Source: Desulfobulbaceae bacterium (GTDB lineage: Bacteria; Desulfobacterota; Desulfobulbia; Desulfobulbales; SURF-16). From it: 8,636 nucleotides of DNA. Made by a program: the position numbers and the translations under genes. Location of the stretch: positions 1 through 8,636 of the forward strand of contig JANTFJ010000096.1 of the NCBI GenBank assembly GCA_024763495.1, given 5' to 3'. The notes beneath the pieces are model-generated. The model was given only the letters and a program-made list of their open reading frames with translations, did no database searches and was not told the DNA's origin. Shown one piece after another: positions 1 through 6,371 of the stretch (positions are counted from its first letter, which is position 1; the number at the start of each line of letters is the position of its first letter).

Positions 1-92
1 GCGAGCGTTGAAACGGGCACATGGCGGCATCCCTGAAACGCTTACAGGCCGTGCCTTCTCAAAAGTCAAGGTGTGGTTTATTGATCGCTATC
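1..92 (+). repeat. Family A element, right part (copy A1), cut by the window start
   Basis: This is the right half of the hairpin plus the tail of a family A element. It matches 2579-2670 at 91 of 92 positions; the only difference is C at 20 against T at 2598. It ends with GATCGCTATC at 92, the same outer end as copy A2. The left half and left target duplication lie outside the window. It is followed directly by an inverted family B fragment, so it appears to have inserted into a family B element. No coding capacity is apparent. Confidence 0.85.
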
Positions 93-131
93 ACAAACTC
101 CGACTCCGTTCGATACCCTGTGAGTAATTAC
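93..131 (-). repeat. Family B element end, inverted orientation (copy B1)
   Basis: Read on the minus strand, this starts GTAATTACTCACAGGG and continues through CGAACGGAGTCGGAGTTT. That matches the left end of copy B2 at 2707-2743. Its outer terminus at 131 lies 12 bases from the iorB stop codon at 144-146. The rest of this B copy is interrupted at 92/93 by copy A1, a nested insertion. No intrinsic terminator for iorB is visible between the stop codon and this repeat. Confidence 0.7.
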
Positions 132-143
132 CAGCGCTGTCTT

Positions 144-638
144 TTATTTTACTCCCCGTTCAAGAGCAGCCAGATTGGCCTCGACAAACTGCTCTCTTGA
201 TAAATTTTTAATTGAATTTTTCACGGCTTCTCTTGAACAGAACAGCCCCTGCTTGAGCGCGTAGCCCAGCAGAATTAAATTAGCCAGTACCGGCGAGCCT
301 AATTCTTCGGCCAGGCCGGTAGCGTCAATGTGGGGATAACGACAGGGAGCAGACGAATTAACAAAAAAGTCGGCATCCGGCTTAAGGAGACCTTGATGAA
401 CTTCCAGGTTCCGGGAATGAAGAAAAAGCCCCGCATTTCCCCGGCCCTGGCGAATGAGGGGACTATGAAAGGAACCTGCTTTAATAAAGGAAATAACGCT
501 GCCGCCACGCTGGGCCATACCATGGGTTTCAGAGGTCATTACTTCAAGCCCCATTTCCATGGCTGCTCCGGCAATTATCCTGGTCAGGAACAGGATACCC
601 TGCCCACCCATACCGCTGATAATTATCTGTTGTTTCAT
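144..638 (-). CDS. iorB: Indolepyruvate:ferredoxin oxidoreductase, beta subunit
   Basis: This is the gamma-domain (small) subunit of the IorAB enzyme, which oxidatively decarboxylates aryl pyruvates to aryl-acetyl-CoA while reducing ferredoxin in the cytoplasm. The 164-residue protein begins with the family's GMGGQG motif (residues 9-14) and carries ETHGMAQRGGSV (37-48), both typical of the pyruvate:ferredoxin oxidoreductase gamma domain. At 164 residues it is somewhat shorter than the roughly 190-200 usual in the family, the C-terminal part being compact. I chose ATG at 638 rather than an upstream ATG at 680: the protein then starts MKQQIIISGMGGQG as in homologues, an AAGGAGG Shine-Dalgarno precedes it, and the start overlaps the iorA stop (TAATG), which implies translational coupling. 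The assignment of the pair is secure; the exact substrate preference (indolepyruvate or phenylpyruvate) is inferred from the family. Confidence 0.93.
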   Translation of the reverse strand: MKQQIIISGMGGQGILFLTRIIAGAAMEMGLEVMTSETHGMAQRGGSVISFIKAGSFHSPLIRQGRGNAGLFLHSRNLEVHQGLLKPDADFFVNSSAPCRYPHIDATGLAEELGSPVLANLILLGYALKQGLFCSREAVKNSIKNLSREQFVEANLAALERGVK

Positions 639-2482
639 TATTTCCCCCCCTCCTTTTTGCTGATCGAACCGGTAGGACAAACCTGCTCACAGACCCCGCA
701 ATCGACGCAGAGGGTATGATCAATACTTGCTTTTTTCTCATCTTCATCAAACATGATTGCCGGACATTCAAACTGGTTGACGCAGATGCCGCAACCCACA
801 CAGTCTGAACTTATTGTCATGACAACCCGTTTGTGTTTTGTCGGGTTCCGCTTGTCCATTAAACATGGGTGCCTGGCAATAATAACCGCTACTCCCCCTT
901 CGGTACGGCTGAAATTATCAGCCTCTTTCAATAATCCGCTAAAGGTTTCCAGGTCATAAGGATCGCCTTCCCGAAGAAAACCGACACCGCAGGCCTTGAC
1001 AATATCAGAAATAAAAACCCGGTTGCCCGGACTGCCGTCAGCCAGGATACCATTTTCCGGGGTAGGCTGCTGGCCGGTCATGGCCGTGGTGGAATTATCA
1101 AGAATAGTTACAATAATCCGGGCCTTCTGGATTACGGCATTAATCAGGGCCGGAATCCCGGCATGAAAAAATGTTGAATCGCCAATGGTAACCACAATTG
1201 AGGGGTAATCATCACCATCATGGGCATATGAATGGTAAAAACCGGCGCCCTGGCTTATACATGCCCCCATGCAATGACAGGTGTCAACAGCTCCCAGGTT
1301 CATGCCCAGGGTGTAGCAGCCGATATCACTTGGGAAAATTCCCTTGGGAAAGGTTTTTTTAATGGCAAAAAACGAGGCCCGGTGGGGACAGCCGGGACAG
1401 AGCGAGGGGCGCCGTCCCCTGGCTGGAGGGGCCCCTGTTTCAGCTTCCGGCCTGGAGAGAGCAAAGAAATCAAGGAGGATGGCATAAATTATATCAGGAG
1501 TTAATTCTCCCTGGCCCGGCACATGAGCGGATAAACGTCCATGGGCATGGTGGGCGGCAAGCTGCATTTCCATAACGCTGTCGGTTTCCTCGAGAATAAG
1601 GATTTTTGAATAATTTTCCCTTATTTTATGGCAGAATTTTTTATTAAGTGGAAAAGGAATCTTGACCTGATAAAGATCTACCTTGTCAAGCATGTCGAGT
1701 TCTTCAAGAAGATCAAAGACATTGGCAAAGGCCATGCCGGAGGCAATAAGGCAGGGATGATCATAGTCGGGCTCATGCCCGGCAATGGCCATGACCGGTT
1801 CCAGGCCCTCTTCAGCACTGATCGCGGCAAGTTTTTTGTTCAGGTCATGATGGAGACCGGTAAGAAAGGCGGGCGTCGCTACCCAGCGGCCGGGATTTTT
1901 TTCAAAATCTGCCTGCCGTTCCAGCTTAATGGGTTCCCGGCTGCTGATGAGCTGGCGGGAATGACATATCCTGGTGGTGGGCCGGAGGATAACCGGAAGT
2001 TCATATTTTTCTGAAAGTTCAAAGGCCTGAGCCACCATTTCACGAGCCTCAGCCGGACTTGAGGGATCAAAAACCGGGGCCTTGGCAAACATGGCAAAGA
2101 GCCGGGTGTCCTGCTCGGTCTGTGAACTGTGGGGGCCGGGATCATCGGCTGCTACCACGACAAATCCTCCCTTTACTCCCAGGTAGGTGGAGCGGGTAAA
2201 AGGATCGGCAGCCACGTTAAGCCCCACCTGTTTCATGATTACCGCGGCCCGTTTGCCGGTATAGCTGTGGGCCAGGGCGGTTTCAAAGGCCACTTTTTCG
2301 TTAATTGACCATTCGAGGTGTATTCCAGCGGGAGCCGCATTCCTGCTGGCCACCACCGCGCCGAGGATTTCCGAAGACGGGGTGCCGGGGTAGGCCGACA
2401 CCAGGGTGCAGCCCGCTTCAACCAGGCCCCGGCCCATGGCCTCGTTACCCATGAGTAATTTTTTATTATTATCCATTTTCAT
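638..2482 (-). CDS. iorA: Indolepyruvate:ferredoxin oxidoreductase, alpha subunit
   Basis: This is the large, thiamine-diphosphate and iron-sulfur subunit of IorAB. The known reaction is indolepyruvate + CoA + oxidised ferredoxin to indoleacetyl-CoA + CO2 + reduced ferredoxin, a step in anaerobic aromatic amino-acid breakdown. The 614 residues are a normal full length. In order: a pyrimidine-binding TPP domain with AYPGTPSSEI (30-39) and the NEKVAFETA glutamate region (61-69); the linker/transketolase-like middle; the IorA hallmark LCPGCPHR (361-368); a TPP-diphosphate domain with GDSTF (434-438) and LDNSTTAMTG (461-470); and a C-terminal ferredoxin domain with two 4Fe-4S cysteine sets, C561/C564/C567/C573 and C592/C595/C598/C602. 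The first set has five residues before its last cysteine instead of three. ATG at 2482 has AGGA six bases upstream. The gene is followed by iorB with a one-base overlap. A mobile element and its target duplication sit only 24 bases upstream of the start. Oxygen sensitivity implies an anaerobic host. Confidence 0.96.
   Translation of the reverse strand: MKMDNNKKLLMGNEAMGRGLVEAGCTLVSAYPGTPSSEILGAVVASRNAAPAGIHLEWSINEKVAFETALAHSYTGKRAAVIMKQVGLNVAADPFTRSTYLGVKGGFVVVAADDPGPHSSQTEQDTRLFAMFAKAPVFDPSSPAEAREMVAQAFELSEKYELPVILRPTTRICHSRQLISSREPIKLERQADFEKNPGRWVATPAFLTGLHHDLNKKLAAISAEEGLEPVMAIAGHEPDYDHPCLIASGMAFANVFDLLEELDMLDKVDLYQVKIPFPLNKKFCHKIRENYSKILILEETDSVMEMQLAAHHAHGRLSAHVPGQGELTPDIIYAILLDFFALSRPEAETGAPPARGRRPSLCPGCPHRASFFAIKKTFPKGIFPSDIGCYTLGMNLGAVDTCHCMGACISQGAGFYHSYAHDGDDYPSIVVTIGDSTFFHAGIPALINAVIQKARIIVTILDNSTTAMTGQQPTPENGILADGSPGNRVFISDIVKACGVGFLREGDPYDLETFSGLLKEADNFSRTEGGVAVIIARHPCLMDKRNPTKHKRVVMTISSDCVGCGICVNQFECPAIMFDEDEKKASIDHTLCVDCGVCEQVCPTGSISKKEGGK
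649..655 (-). promoter_or_regulatory. Shine-Dalgarno of iorB
   Basis: AAGGAGG on the minus strand, followed by a G-rich run and 10 bases of spacer before ATG at 638. It lies inside the 3' end of iorA and fixes the iorB start at 638 rather than at the ATG 42 bases upstream. Confidence 0.75.
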
Positions 2483-2506
2483 ATTATTTCCTGGTGAACG
2501 TTTACG

Positions 2507-2514
2507 TTATTTTT
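2507..2514. repeat. Target-site duplication, left, of element A2
   Basis: TTATTTTT, identical to 2671-2678 on the other side of element A2. The match extends to nine bases if the following G is counted. It lies 24 bases upstream of the iorA start codon. Confidence 0.75.
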
Positions 2515-2670
2515 GTAAGCGCTCCATGAACACCACCCTGCACCCGTTTAAACGCCGCGATATACCTGATGTATTATCGCGAGCGTTGAAACGGGCATAT
2601 GGCGGCATCCCTGAAACGCTTACAGGCCGTGCCTTCTCAAAAGTCAAGGTGTGGTTTATTGATCGCTATC
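2515..2670 (+). mobile_element. Family A miniature inverted-repeat element, intact copy A2
   Basis: A 156-bp gene-less element bounded by exact 8-bp direct repeats. The left end reads GTAAGCGCTCCATGAAC. The right end, read inward, is GATAGCGATCAATAAAC, 12 of 17 identical. Bases 2515-2623 form one long hairpin: CCCGTTTAAACGC (2543-2555) pairs with GCGTTGAAACGGG (2583-2595), and CGCGATA (2556-2562) with TATCGCG (2575-2581). The hairpin has its own GTAAGCG-type ends (2515 and 2623). A 47-bp tail (2624-2670) follows. The GTAA terminus and 8-bp duplication are IS66-family traits (established), so I infer an IS66-mobilised MITE. It has no transposase. It separates livH from iorA. Confidence 0.75.
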
Positions 2671-2678
2671 TTATTTTT
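2671..2678. repeat. Target-site duplication, right, of element A2
   Basis: TTATTTTT, identical to 2507-2514. Bases 2679-2706, between here and copy B2, hold nothing recognisable. Confidence 0.75.
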
Positions 2679-2706
2679 GAGTGAGCCCTAAGTTTCAATC
2701 TCTTGG

Positions 2707-2888
2707 AGAACTGCTCACAGGGCACCGAACGGAGTCGGAGTTTATGCCCTGTTTTTAAGGGTGCTTACCTCTTCCCGCGATCAGCCTGTCTTCCATAGCA
2801 CCAGTCTGCCGCGCCAGTCTGATCGCGAAAATCTCCGGCACCCTGTAAACAGTTGCAGTTCGGTGTTTTTAAGGGCTATGAGTTTTAA
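2707..2888 (+). mobile_element. Family B miniature element, degraded copy B2
   Basis: The left end AGAACTGCTCACAGGG is a decayed form of the B terminus GTAACTGCTCACAGGG. The inner right end is near 2856 (CACCCTGTAAACAGTTGC), and a degenerate outer end (CTATGAG) lies near 2880-2888. The core palindrome pairs CGCGATCAG (2776-2784) with CTGATCGCG (2819-2827), extended by CTG/CAG. Relative to copy B4 it has an extra segment around 2730-2774 that is identical over 45 bp to 4977-5021. I see no target duplication, so the outer limits are approximate. Bases 2889-2942, up to the livH stop, hold nothing I recognise. Confidence 0.6.
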
Positions 2889-2942
2889 GGGTGTGAGAAG
2901 TTTCATCAGTTTTATGGTCAACAGGTTGAGATTGTGCCGCAC

Positions 2943-3815
2943 TCATCCCAATAATCCTTTGGGGCGGATAAACAACACCAGGAGAAGAACCGCGAAGGCA
3001 ACCACATCCTTATAGGCGCTGCTCAGGTATCCGGCGGTCAGAGATTCCAGCAGACCAAGACTTATGCCGCCCAGAATAGCGCCGGGAAATGACCCGAATC
3101 CTCCCAGAATGGCCCCGGCAAATCCCTTGAGGCCAAGCAGGACGCCTACATCATAGTTTAAGGTGGTGATCGGGGTTATCAGCACTCCGGCCAGACCGCC
3201 CAGGGCCCCGGCCAGCCCAAAGCTGGCAGCCTTGATTCTGCCGGTATTAAGACCGACAATGGCCGCCGCCTCCTGGTTGGCGGCAACCCCGCGCATGGCC
3301 AGGCCGATTGCTGTTTTCCGGAAGAGCAAAACCAGTCCGGCAATGGCCAGGGATGTTAACAGCAGAATCCAGAGAGCCTGGGGGGTAATTGCCGCGCCTA
3401 AAATAATAATCGGTTCATCGCCGCTCAGAGATGGAACCGCCATCCGGTTTTTGCCCCAGACAATTTTAATTATGCCGCGCAGAATTATGGAGATGCCGAT
3501 GGTCAGAAAAATAAGCACCAGGGGATTATCCGAACGTGAGGGGCGCACGCCTATACGTTCTACCAGTATAGCAATAGCGGCAACTCCGGCAATGGCAGAA
3601 AACAGGGCCGCTGCCATGGGCAGTCCCAGACTGAACAGGCAGCTGAAAAGCAGCATGCCGCCCAGGGTGACGAAATCAACCTGGACAAAGTTAACAATTC
3701 CCATGGTATTATGCACTACACAAAAGCCCAGGCCGATCAGCGAATAGATAGCCCCGCTGGTCAATCCGGCAAAAATGAACTGCAGTAAGTCCTGGAATGA
3801 ATTAACCTCTGTCAC
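2943..3815 (-). CDS. livH: Branched-chain amino-acid ABC transporter permease, LivH type
   Basis: This is one of the two inner-membrane permease subunits of a LivKHMGF-type high-affinity importer for leucine, isoleucine, valine or related compounds. The 290-residue protein is of normal family length. It is hydrophobic throughout, with about eight membrane-spanning stretches. It shows the N-terminal LivH pattern GAIYSLIGLGFCVVHNTMGIVNF (21-43), the EAA-like cytoplasmic loop GLAMRGVAANQEAAAIVGLN (171-190) that contacts the ATPase, and GLKGFAGAILGGFGSFPGA (228-246). The start is GTG at 3815, 18 bases after the stop of the Tim44-like gene, with a modest AGGCGG nine bases upstream. The pair is probably co-transcribed. 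The usual partners livM, livG, livF and livK are not adjacent: downstream lie only repeats and then iorA. Substrate cannot be told from the permease alone; amide or urea transporters are related. Confidence 0.92.
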   Translation of the reverse strand: MTEVNSFQDLLQFIFAGLTSGAIYSLIGLGFCVVHNTMGIVNFVQVDFVTLGGMLLFSCLFSLGLPMAAALFSAIAGVAAIAILVERIGVRPSRSDNPLVLIFLTIGISIILRGIIKIVWGKNRMAVPSLSGDEPIIILGAAITPQALWILLLTSLAIAGLVLLFRKTAIGLAMRGVAANQEAAAIVGLNTGRIKAASFGLAGALGGLAGVLITPITTLNYDVGVLLGLKGFAGAILGGFGSFPGAILGGISLGLLESLTAGYLSSAYKDVVAFAVLLLVLFIRPKGLLG

Positions 3816-3833
3816 TGGAAATTGCCGCCTATT

Positions 3834-4745
3834 TTATTCGCTGATGCCTTCAAGCTTCCAGTTGGCGCTGCCGACCGGTCGGGCAAAGGTCCATCTTTCC
3901 TTAAATTTGACCGGTTCCAGGGGGTCGCCGGCAAGAACCGCGCCACTGGCCTCATCTACCGTATAGTCGAGAAGATTAGCAGTAAAAAGAATGGTAATAA
4001 ACTCTTCATTATGGTCAATCCCGGCGTCAACAATTTCCACTTTACGTACAGCAATGTTTTCCAGACGGTTAAACTGAGCTTTTTCCGTCATCTCGGCAAA
4101 ATGACCTTCATATTCAGCGGCCAGATCATTACCCAGAAGATGCTTTATTACGCCAAAATCACGCCTGGTCCAACCGGCTTGAATCTTGAAGAAAACATCC
4201 TGGGCCACTTCCTTAAAGTGTTCCTCGTCAAACTGGGGATCATGGTCGGCAATTTCCTTTAGTCCGGCCTGAACCGGATCAAGGGGTGGAGGAGGGGGGC
4301 TGCCAGGGCTGGAAGTAAAAGTCCGGTTTTGGCCAAAATCATTCAAAGCAGGATCAACAGTATTTCGGGGACGGGAAAATTTTTTGACCAGAAAATAGAT
4401 AATCCCACCAATAAGCAGAATTTCAAAAAGGCCTATACCGCTGCCGCCGAAACCTCCCATGCCGCGCCCCATCCCGCCGAAAAGCATGCTGCCCAGGAAG
4501 CCGCCGGCAAGACCGCCGCCCATCGAGCGCAGAAATCCGCTGCTGCGGGAGGAAGATGAAGTTCCTGGCCGGGTTGTCCTGGGAGTATAAGTTCTGGAAC
4601 GGGAAGTACGACTACGGCTGAAGGATCTGCCGCCGCTCCGGGAACGGGCATCTACCTCATGAAATGAATCAGCGGCAATAAAAAACAGAGCCAGCATTAA
4701 AATAACCAGAGGGAATCCGGCAAAATGACATAATTTATTAAACAT
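3834..4745 (-). CDS. Tim44-like domain membrane protein
   Basis: Function is unknown. The bacterial Tim44-like family shares a C-terminal domain with the mitochondrial import motor subunit Tim44, and its bacterial role is unsettled. The 303-residue protein has an N-terminal hydrophobic signal or anchor (about 8-27), then an Arg/Ser-rich low-complexity stretch (about 34-70), then a Gly/Met-rich stretch (75-104). A membrane helix follows (about 104-121, IGLFEILLIGGIIYFLV), then a Pro-rich linker (146-158). The Tim44-like domain spans about 158-303 and ends in the characteristic KERWTFARP...WKLEGI. This RS-rich, G-rich, helix, Tim44-domain order is common in proteobacterial members. The start is ATG at 4745, with AGAGGA eight bases upstream. 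The gene leads a likely two-gene unit with livH. A repeat begins only 16 bases upstream of the start, so the promoter probably lies in or beyond that repeat. High confidence for the family, none for the role. Confidence 0.85.
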   Translation of the reverse strand: MFNKLCHFAGFPLVILMLALFFIAADSFHEVDARSRSGGRSFSRSRTSRSRTYTPRTTRPGTSSSSRSSGFLRSMGGGLAGGFLGSMLFGGMGRGMGGFGGSGIGLFEILLIGGIIYFLVKKFSRPRNTVDPALNDFGQNRTFTSSPGSPPPPPLDPVQAGLKEIADHDPQFDEEHFKEVAQDVFFKIQAGWTRRDFGVIKHLLGNDLAAEYEGHFAEMTEKAQFNRLENIAVRKVEIVDAGIDHNEEFITILFTANLLDYTVDEASGAVLAGDPLEPVKFKERWTFARPVGSANWKLEGISE

Positions 4746-4761
4746 TTATTATCCTCTTTTT

Positions 4762-4895
4762 GTAACTGCTGACAGGCTGAATGTTCCATGAACACCACCC
4801 TGCATGTGCTTCAACCCTGTGATATGTCGATGTATTATCGCGGGATATCGAGCACGCGCATGGCGGTATTCCTGAATCCTTTATTGAGCGCTGTC
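4762..4895 (+). repeat. Family A-related repeat, decayed mosaic (copy A3)
   Basis: It begins with a B-type terminus, GTAACTGCTGACAGG (4762-4776). It then runs into family A hairpin sequence (TTCCATGAACACCACCC from 4784) and ends with TTTATTGAGCGCTGTC at 4895, the same outer end as copy A4. The hairpin-to-tail region is shortened compared with A2 and A4. The flanks (CTCTTTTT left, AAACTACC right) do not match, so no target duplication survives. It abuts the ribosome-binding region of the Tim44-like gene. Confidence 0.6.
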
Positions 4896-4976
4896 AAACT
4901 ACCATCGGCATTCGGCGAAGTCAAGCTGACGACCTCCCAGGCGAAACAGCCGCGTCAATGTTCGGCTGGCATCGCA

Positions 4977-5070
4977 CGGAGTCGGAGTTTATGCCCTGTT
5001 TTTAAGGGTGCTTACCTCTTCGCCCGTTTAGGCGTGATTCACATAGATACTATAGTGAACACGCCGAAAC
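4977..5070 (+). repeat. Family B fragment with a substituted palindromic core (copy B3)
   Basis: Bases 4977-5021 are identical over 45 bp to 2730-2774 in copy B2. Where B2 then enters its CGCGATCAG palindrome, this copy enters a different one: GTTTAGGCGTGATTCACATAG (5026-5046) faces CTATAGTGAACACGCCGAAAC (5050-5070), 21-base arms with one mismatch and two small bulges around a 3-base centre. No T-tract follows on either strand, so it is not a standard terminator. In the rest of the 4746-5163 gap, 4896-4976 and 5071-5163 show no recognisable gene. Confidence 0.55.
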
Positions 5071-5163
5071 GAACAAATCCGGGGCACTATCCGAACATTT
5101 AAAGGGGTAGATAAGGGTAGCTTTTACCCGACCCGAATATTTACACAGCCGCGCAAGATTTTT

Positions 5164-6018
5164 TCAGCTTTTCAGCAGATTGCGCAACGTAGTTAAATTG
5201 ACGCGGTCTTCTGCCGGATCTTCAGACTTTGGCGTTTCCAGTATCATGGGATGAGAGGCAAAGCGGGGATCATTGACCAGCAGGGCAAAACCAGGCAGTC
5301 CTATCTTGCCCCGGCCGATATGTTCATGACGGTCAACCCGGCTGCCAAGCTCCTTTTTTGAATCATTAAGATGAAAGAGCTTTAATTTTTCAAGACCAAT
5401 GATCTGGTCGAAATCAGTAAAGGTCTGCCGGTATTCCCCGGGAGTTCTAAAGTCATAACCTGCCGCGAAAATATGGCAGGTATCGAGGCATACTCCCAGC
5501 CGTTCACTCCATTTTGACTCATTAATAATAAAGGCAAGTTCATTAAAGTCAGCTCCCAGGCCTGTTCCCTGCCCAGCGGTTGTCTCCAGCAGAATCATCA
5601 CCTTGTTCGTTTCAGGCGTGGCCTGGAATACTTTATCAAGATTATTTTTAAAAGTTCGCAGCCCGGCCTCCACCCCGGCACCGAGATGGGATCCGGGATG
5701 CATGACCAGCCAGGGAACGCCTAGCCGGGCTGTCCGTTCCAGTTCGGCAGCCAGGGCTTGAATGGATTTTTCGGCTGTTTCTCTGCTGGTTGATGCCAGG
5801 TTGATAAGGTATGAATCATGAACGGCAACTGGAAAATTTCCCCATTGCCGCCAGGCCGCGGTAAAACGGCGGGCCTCGTCATCGCTGATCGGTTCAGCCC
5901 GCCACTGACGCTGGTTTCGGCTGAATATCTGCAGGGATTCTCCCCCTGCCCGGCTGATCCGCTCAAAGGCCAGTTCCAGGCCGCCGCTTATTGACATATG
6001 GGCTCCGAAAAAGGGCAT
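5164..6018 (-). CDS. nfo: Deoxyribonuclease IV (AP endonuclease, Nfo family)
   Basis: This zinc-dependent endonuclease of base excision repair cleaves the DNA backbone 5' to abasic sites and removes 3' blocking groups. At 284 residues it matches E. coli Nfo (about 285), and all nine trinuclear-zinc ligands are present at near-identical positions: H67, H107, E145, D179, H182, H216, D229, H231 and E261. They lie in the family motifs VHDSYLINLAS, MHPGSH, LETTAGQG, CLDTCHIFAAGYD, HLNDSKKELGSRVDRHEHIGRG and LETPK. The N-terminal GAHMSISGG is also typical. ATG at 6018 was chosen because AAGGAG ends five bases upstream. The gene is transcribed alone, divergently from holA, with a recognisable promoter about 60 bases upstream. 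Nothing needed for catalysis is missing, so it should be functional. Confidence 0.97.
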   Translation of the reverse strand: MPFFGAHMSISGGLELAFERISRAGGESLQIFSRNQRQWRAEPISDDEARRFTAAWRQWGNFPVAVHDSYLINLASTSRETAEKSIQALAAELERTARLGVPWLVMHPGSHLGAGVEAGLRTFKNNLDKVFQATPETNKVMILLETTAGQGTGLGADFNELAFIINESKWSERLGVCLDTCHIFAAGYDFRTPGEYRQTFTDFDQIIGLEKLKLFHLNDSKKELGSRVDRHEHIGRGKIGLPGFALLVNDPRFASHPMILETPKSEDPAEDRVNLTTLRNLLKS

Positions 6019-6077
6019 TTTTTCTCCTTGATGGCCTCTTTAAATTAAGATAACTTGCAAATCCTGCTGAATGTGCC

Positions 6078-6108
6078 ATTATACCCGCTGAAATAAATAT
6101 GACCACAA
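6078..6108 (-). promoter_or_regulatory. Likely sigma-70 promoter of nfo
   Basis: On the minus strand there is a perfect TATAAT -10 box (6083-6078). Upstream are candidate -35 boxes TGGTCA (6105-6100, 16-base spacer) or TTGTGG (6108-6103, 19-base spacer), neither ideal. The -10 box lies 59 bases before the nfo ATG, giving a leader of about 50 bases. It is outside the repeat elements, unlike the upstream regions of the other genes here. Confidence 0.45.
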
Positions 6109-6158
6109 TTCCCCGATAAAATTATCAGCGCCTCTGTGCCTTACGACTCGTTCCGGAC

Positions 6159-6166
6159 AAAAATGT
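6159..6166. repeat. Target-site duplication, left, of element A4
   Basis: AAAAATGT, identical to 6321-6328 on the other side of element A4. Confidence 0.8.
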
Positions 6167-6320
6167 GTAAGTGCTCCATGAACACCACCCTGCACACGCT
6201 TCAACCATGCGATATACCGCTGTATTATCGCGGGGCGTGGATCACGTTCATGGCGGCGTCCCTGACCCCCTGACAGTTACGGGGTTGTCGCTGTCCGGGT
6301 ATACTTTATTGAGCGCTGTC
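6167..6320 (+). mobile_element. Family A miniature inverted-repeat element, intact copy A4
   Basis: A 154-bp element bounded by exact 8-bp direct repeats. The left end is GTAAGTGCTCCATGAAC. The right end, read inward, is GACAGCGCTCAATAAAG, 11 of 17 identical. An inner terminus at 6280 reads GTAACTGTCAGGGGG inward and closes a 114-bp hairpin unit whose centre pairs GCGATA with TATCGC. A 40-bp tail follows (6281-6320) and contains TATACT at 6300-6305, a possible -10 box reading toward holA. It occupies most of the divergent nfo/holA gap. IS66-type ends and duplication length suggest trans-mobilisation. It encodes nothing. Confidence 0.78.
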
Positions 6321-6328
6321 AAAAATGT
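6321..6328. repeat. Target-site duplication, right, of element A4
   Basis: AAAAATGT, identical to 6159-6166. It ends 43 bases before the holA start codon. Confidence 0.8.
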
Positions 6329-6371
6329 TATCGGAGACAGCCTGAAATTTAATTGCGCGTATCCTGAAGTT

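Noticed and set aside
330..719. Plus-strand open frame opposite iorB
   Set aside because: It is antisense to a secure gene and has no recognisable protein features.
1..2678. iorBA as a composite transposon bounded by A1 and A2
   Set aside because: A2 has its own matching duplications on both sides, so it inserted independently; no duplication bracketing the whole segment can be seen.
2526..2684. Open frame starting MNTTLH in the family A repeats (also at 4788 and 6178)
   Set aside because: The shared start reflects a conserved hairpin arm. After it the predicted proteins diverge, frames shift between copies, and there is no ribosome site.
5117..5149. Terminator of nfo (GGGTAAAAGCTACCC on the minus strand)
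   Set aside because: It has only a five-pair stem, followed by TTATCT rather than a T-tract.
6171..6371. An upstream 67-residue in-frame extension of HolA
   Set aside because: It is translated from mobile element A4 and its target duplication, has no HolA similarity, and the family-like protein begins at ATG 6372.
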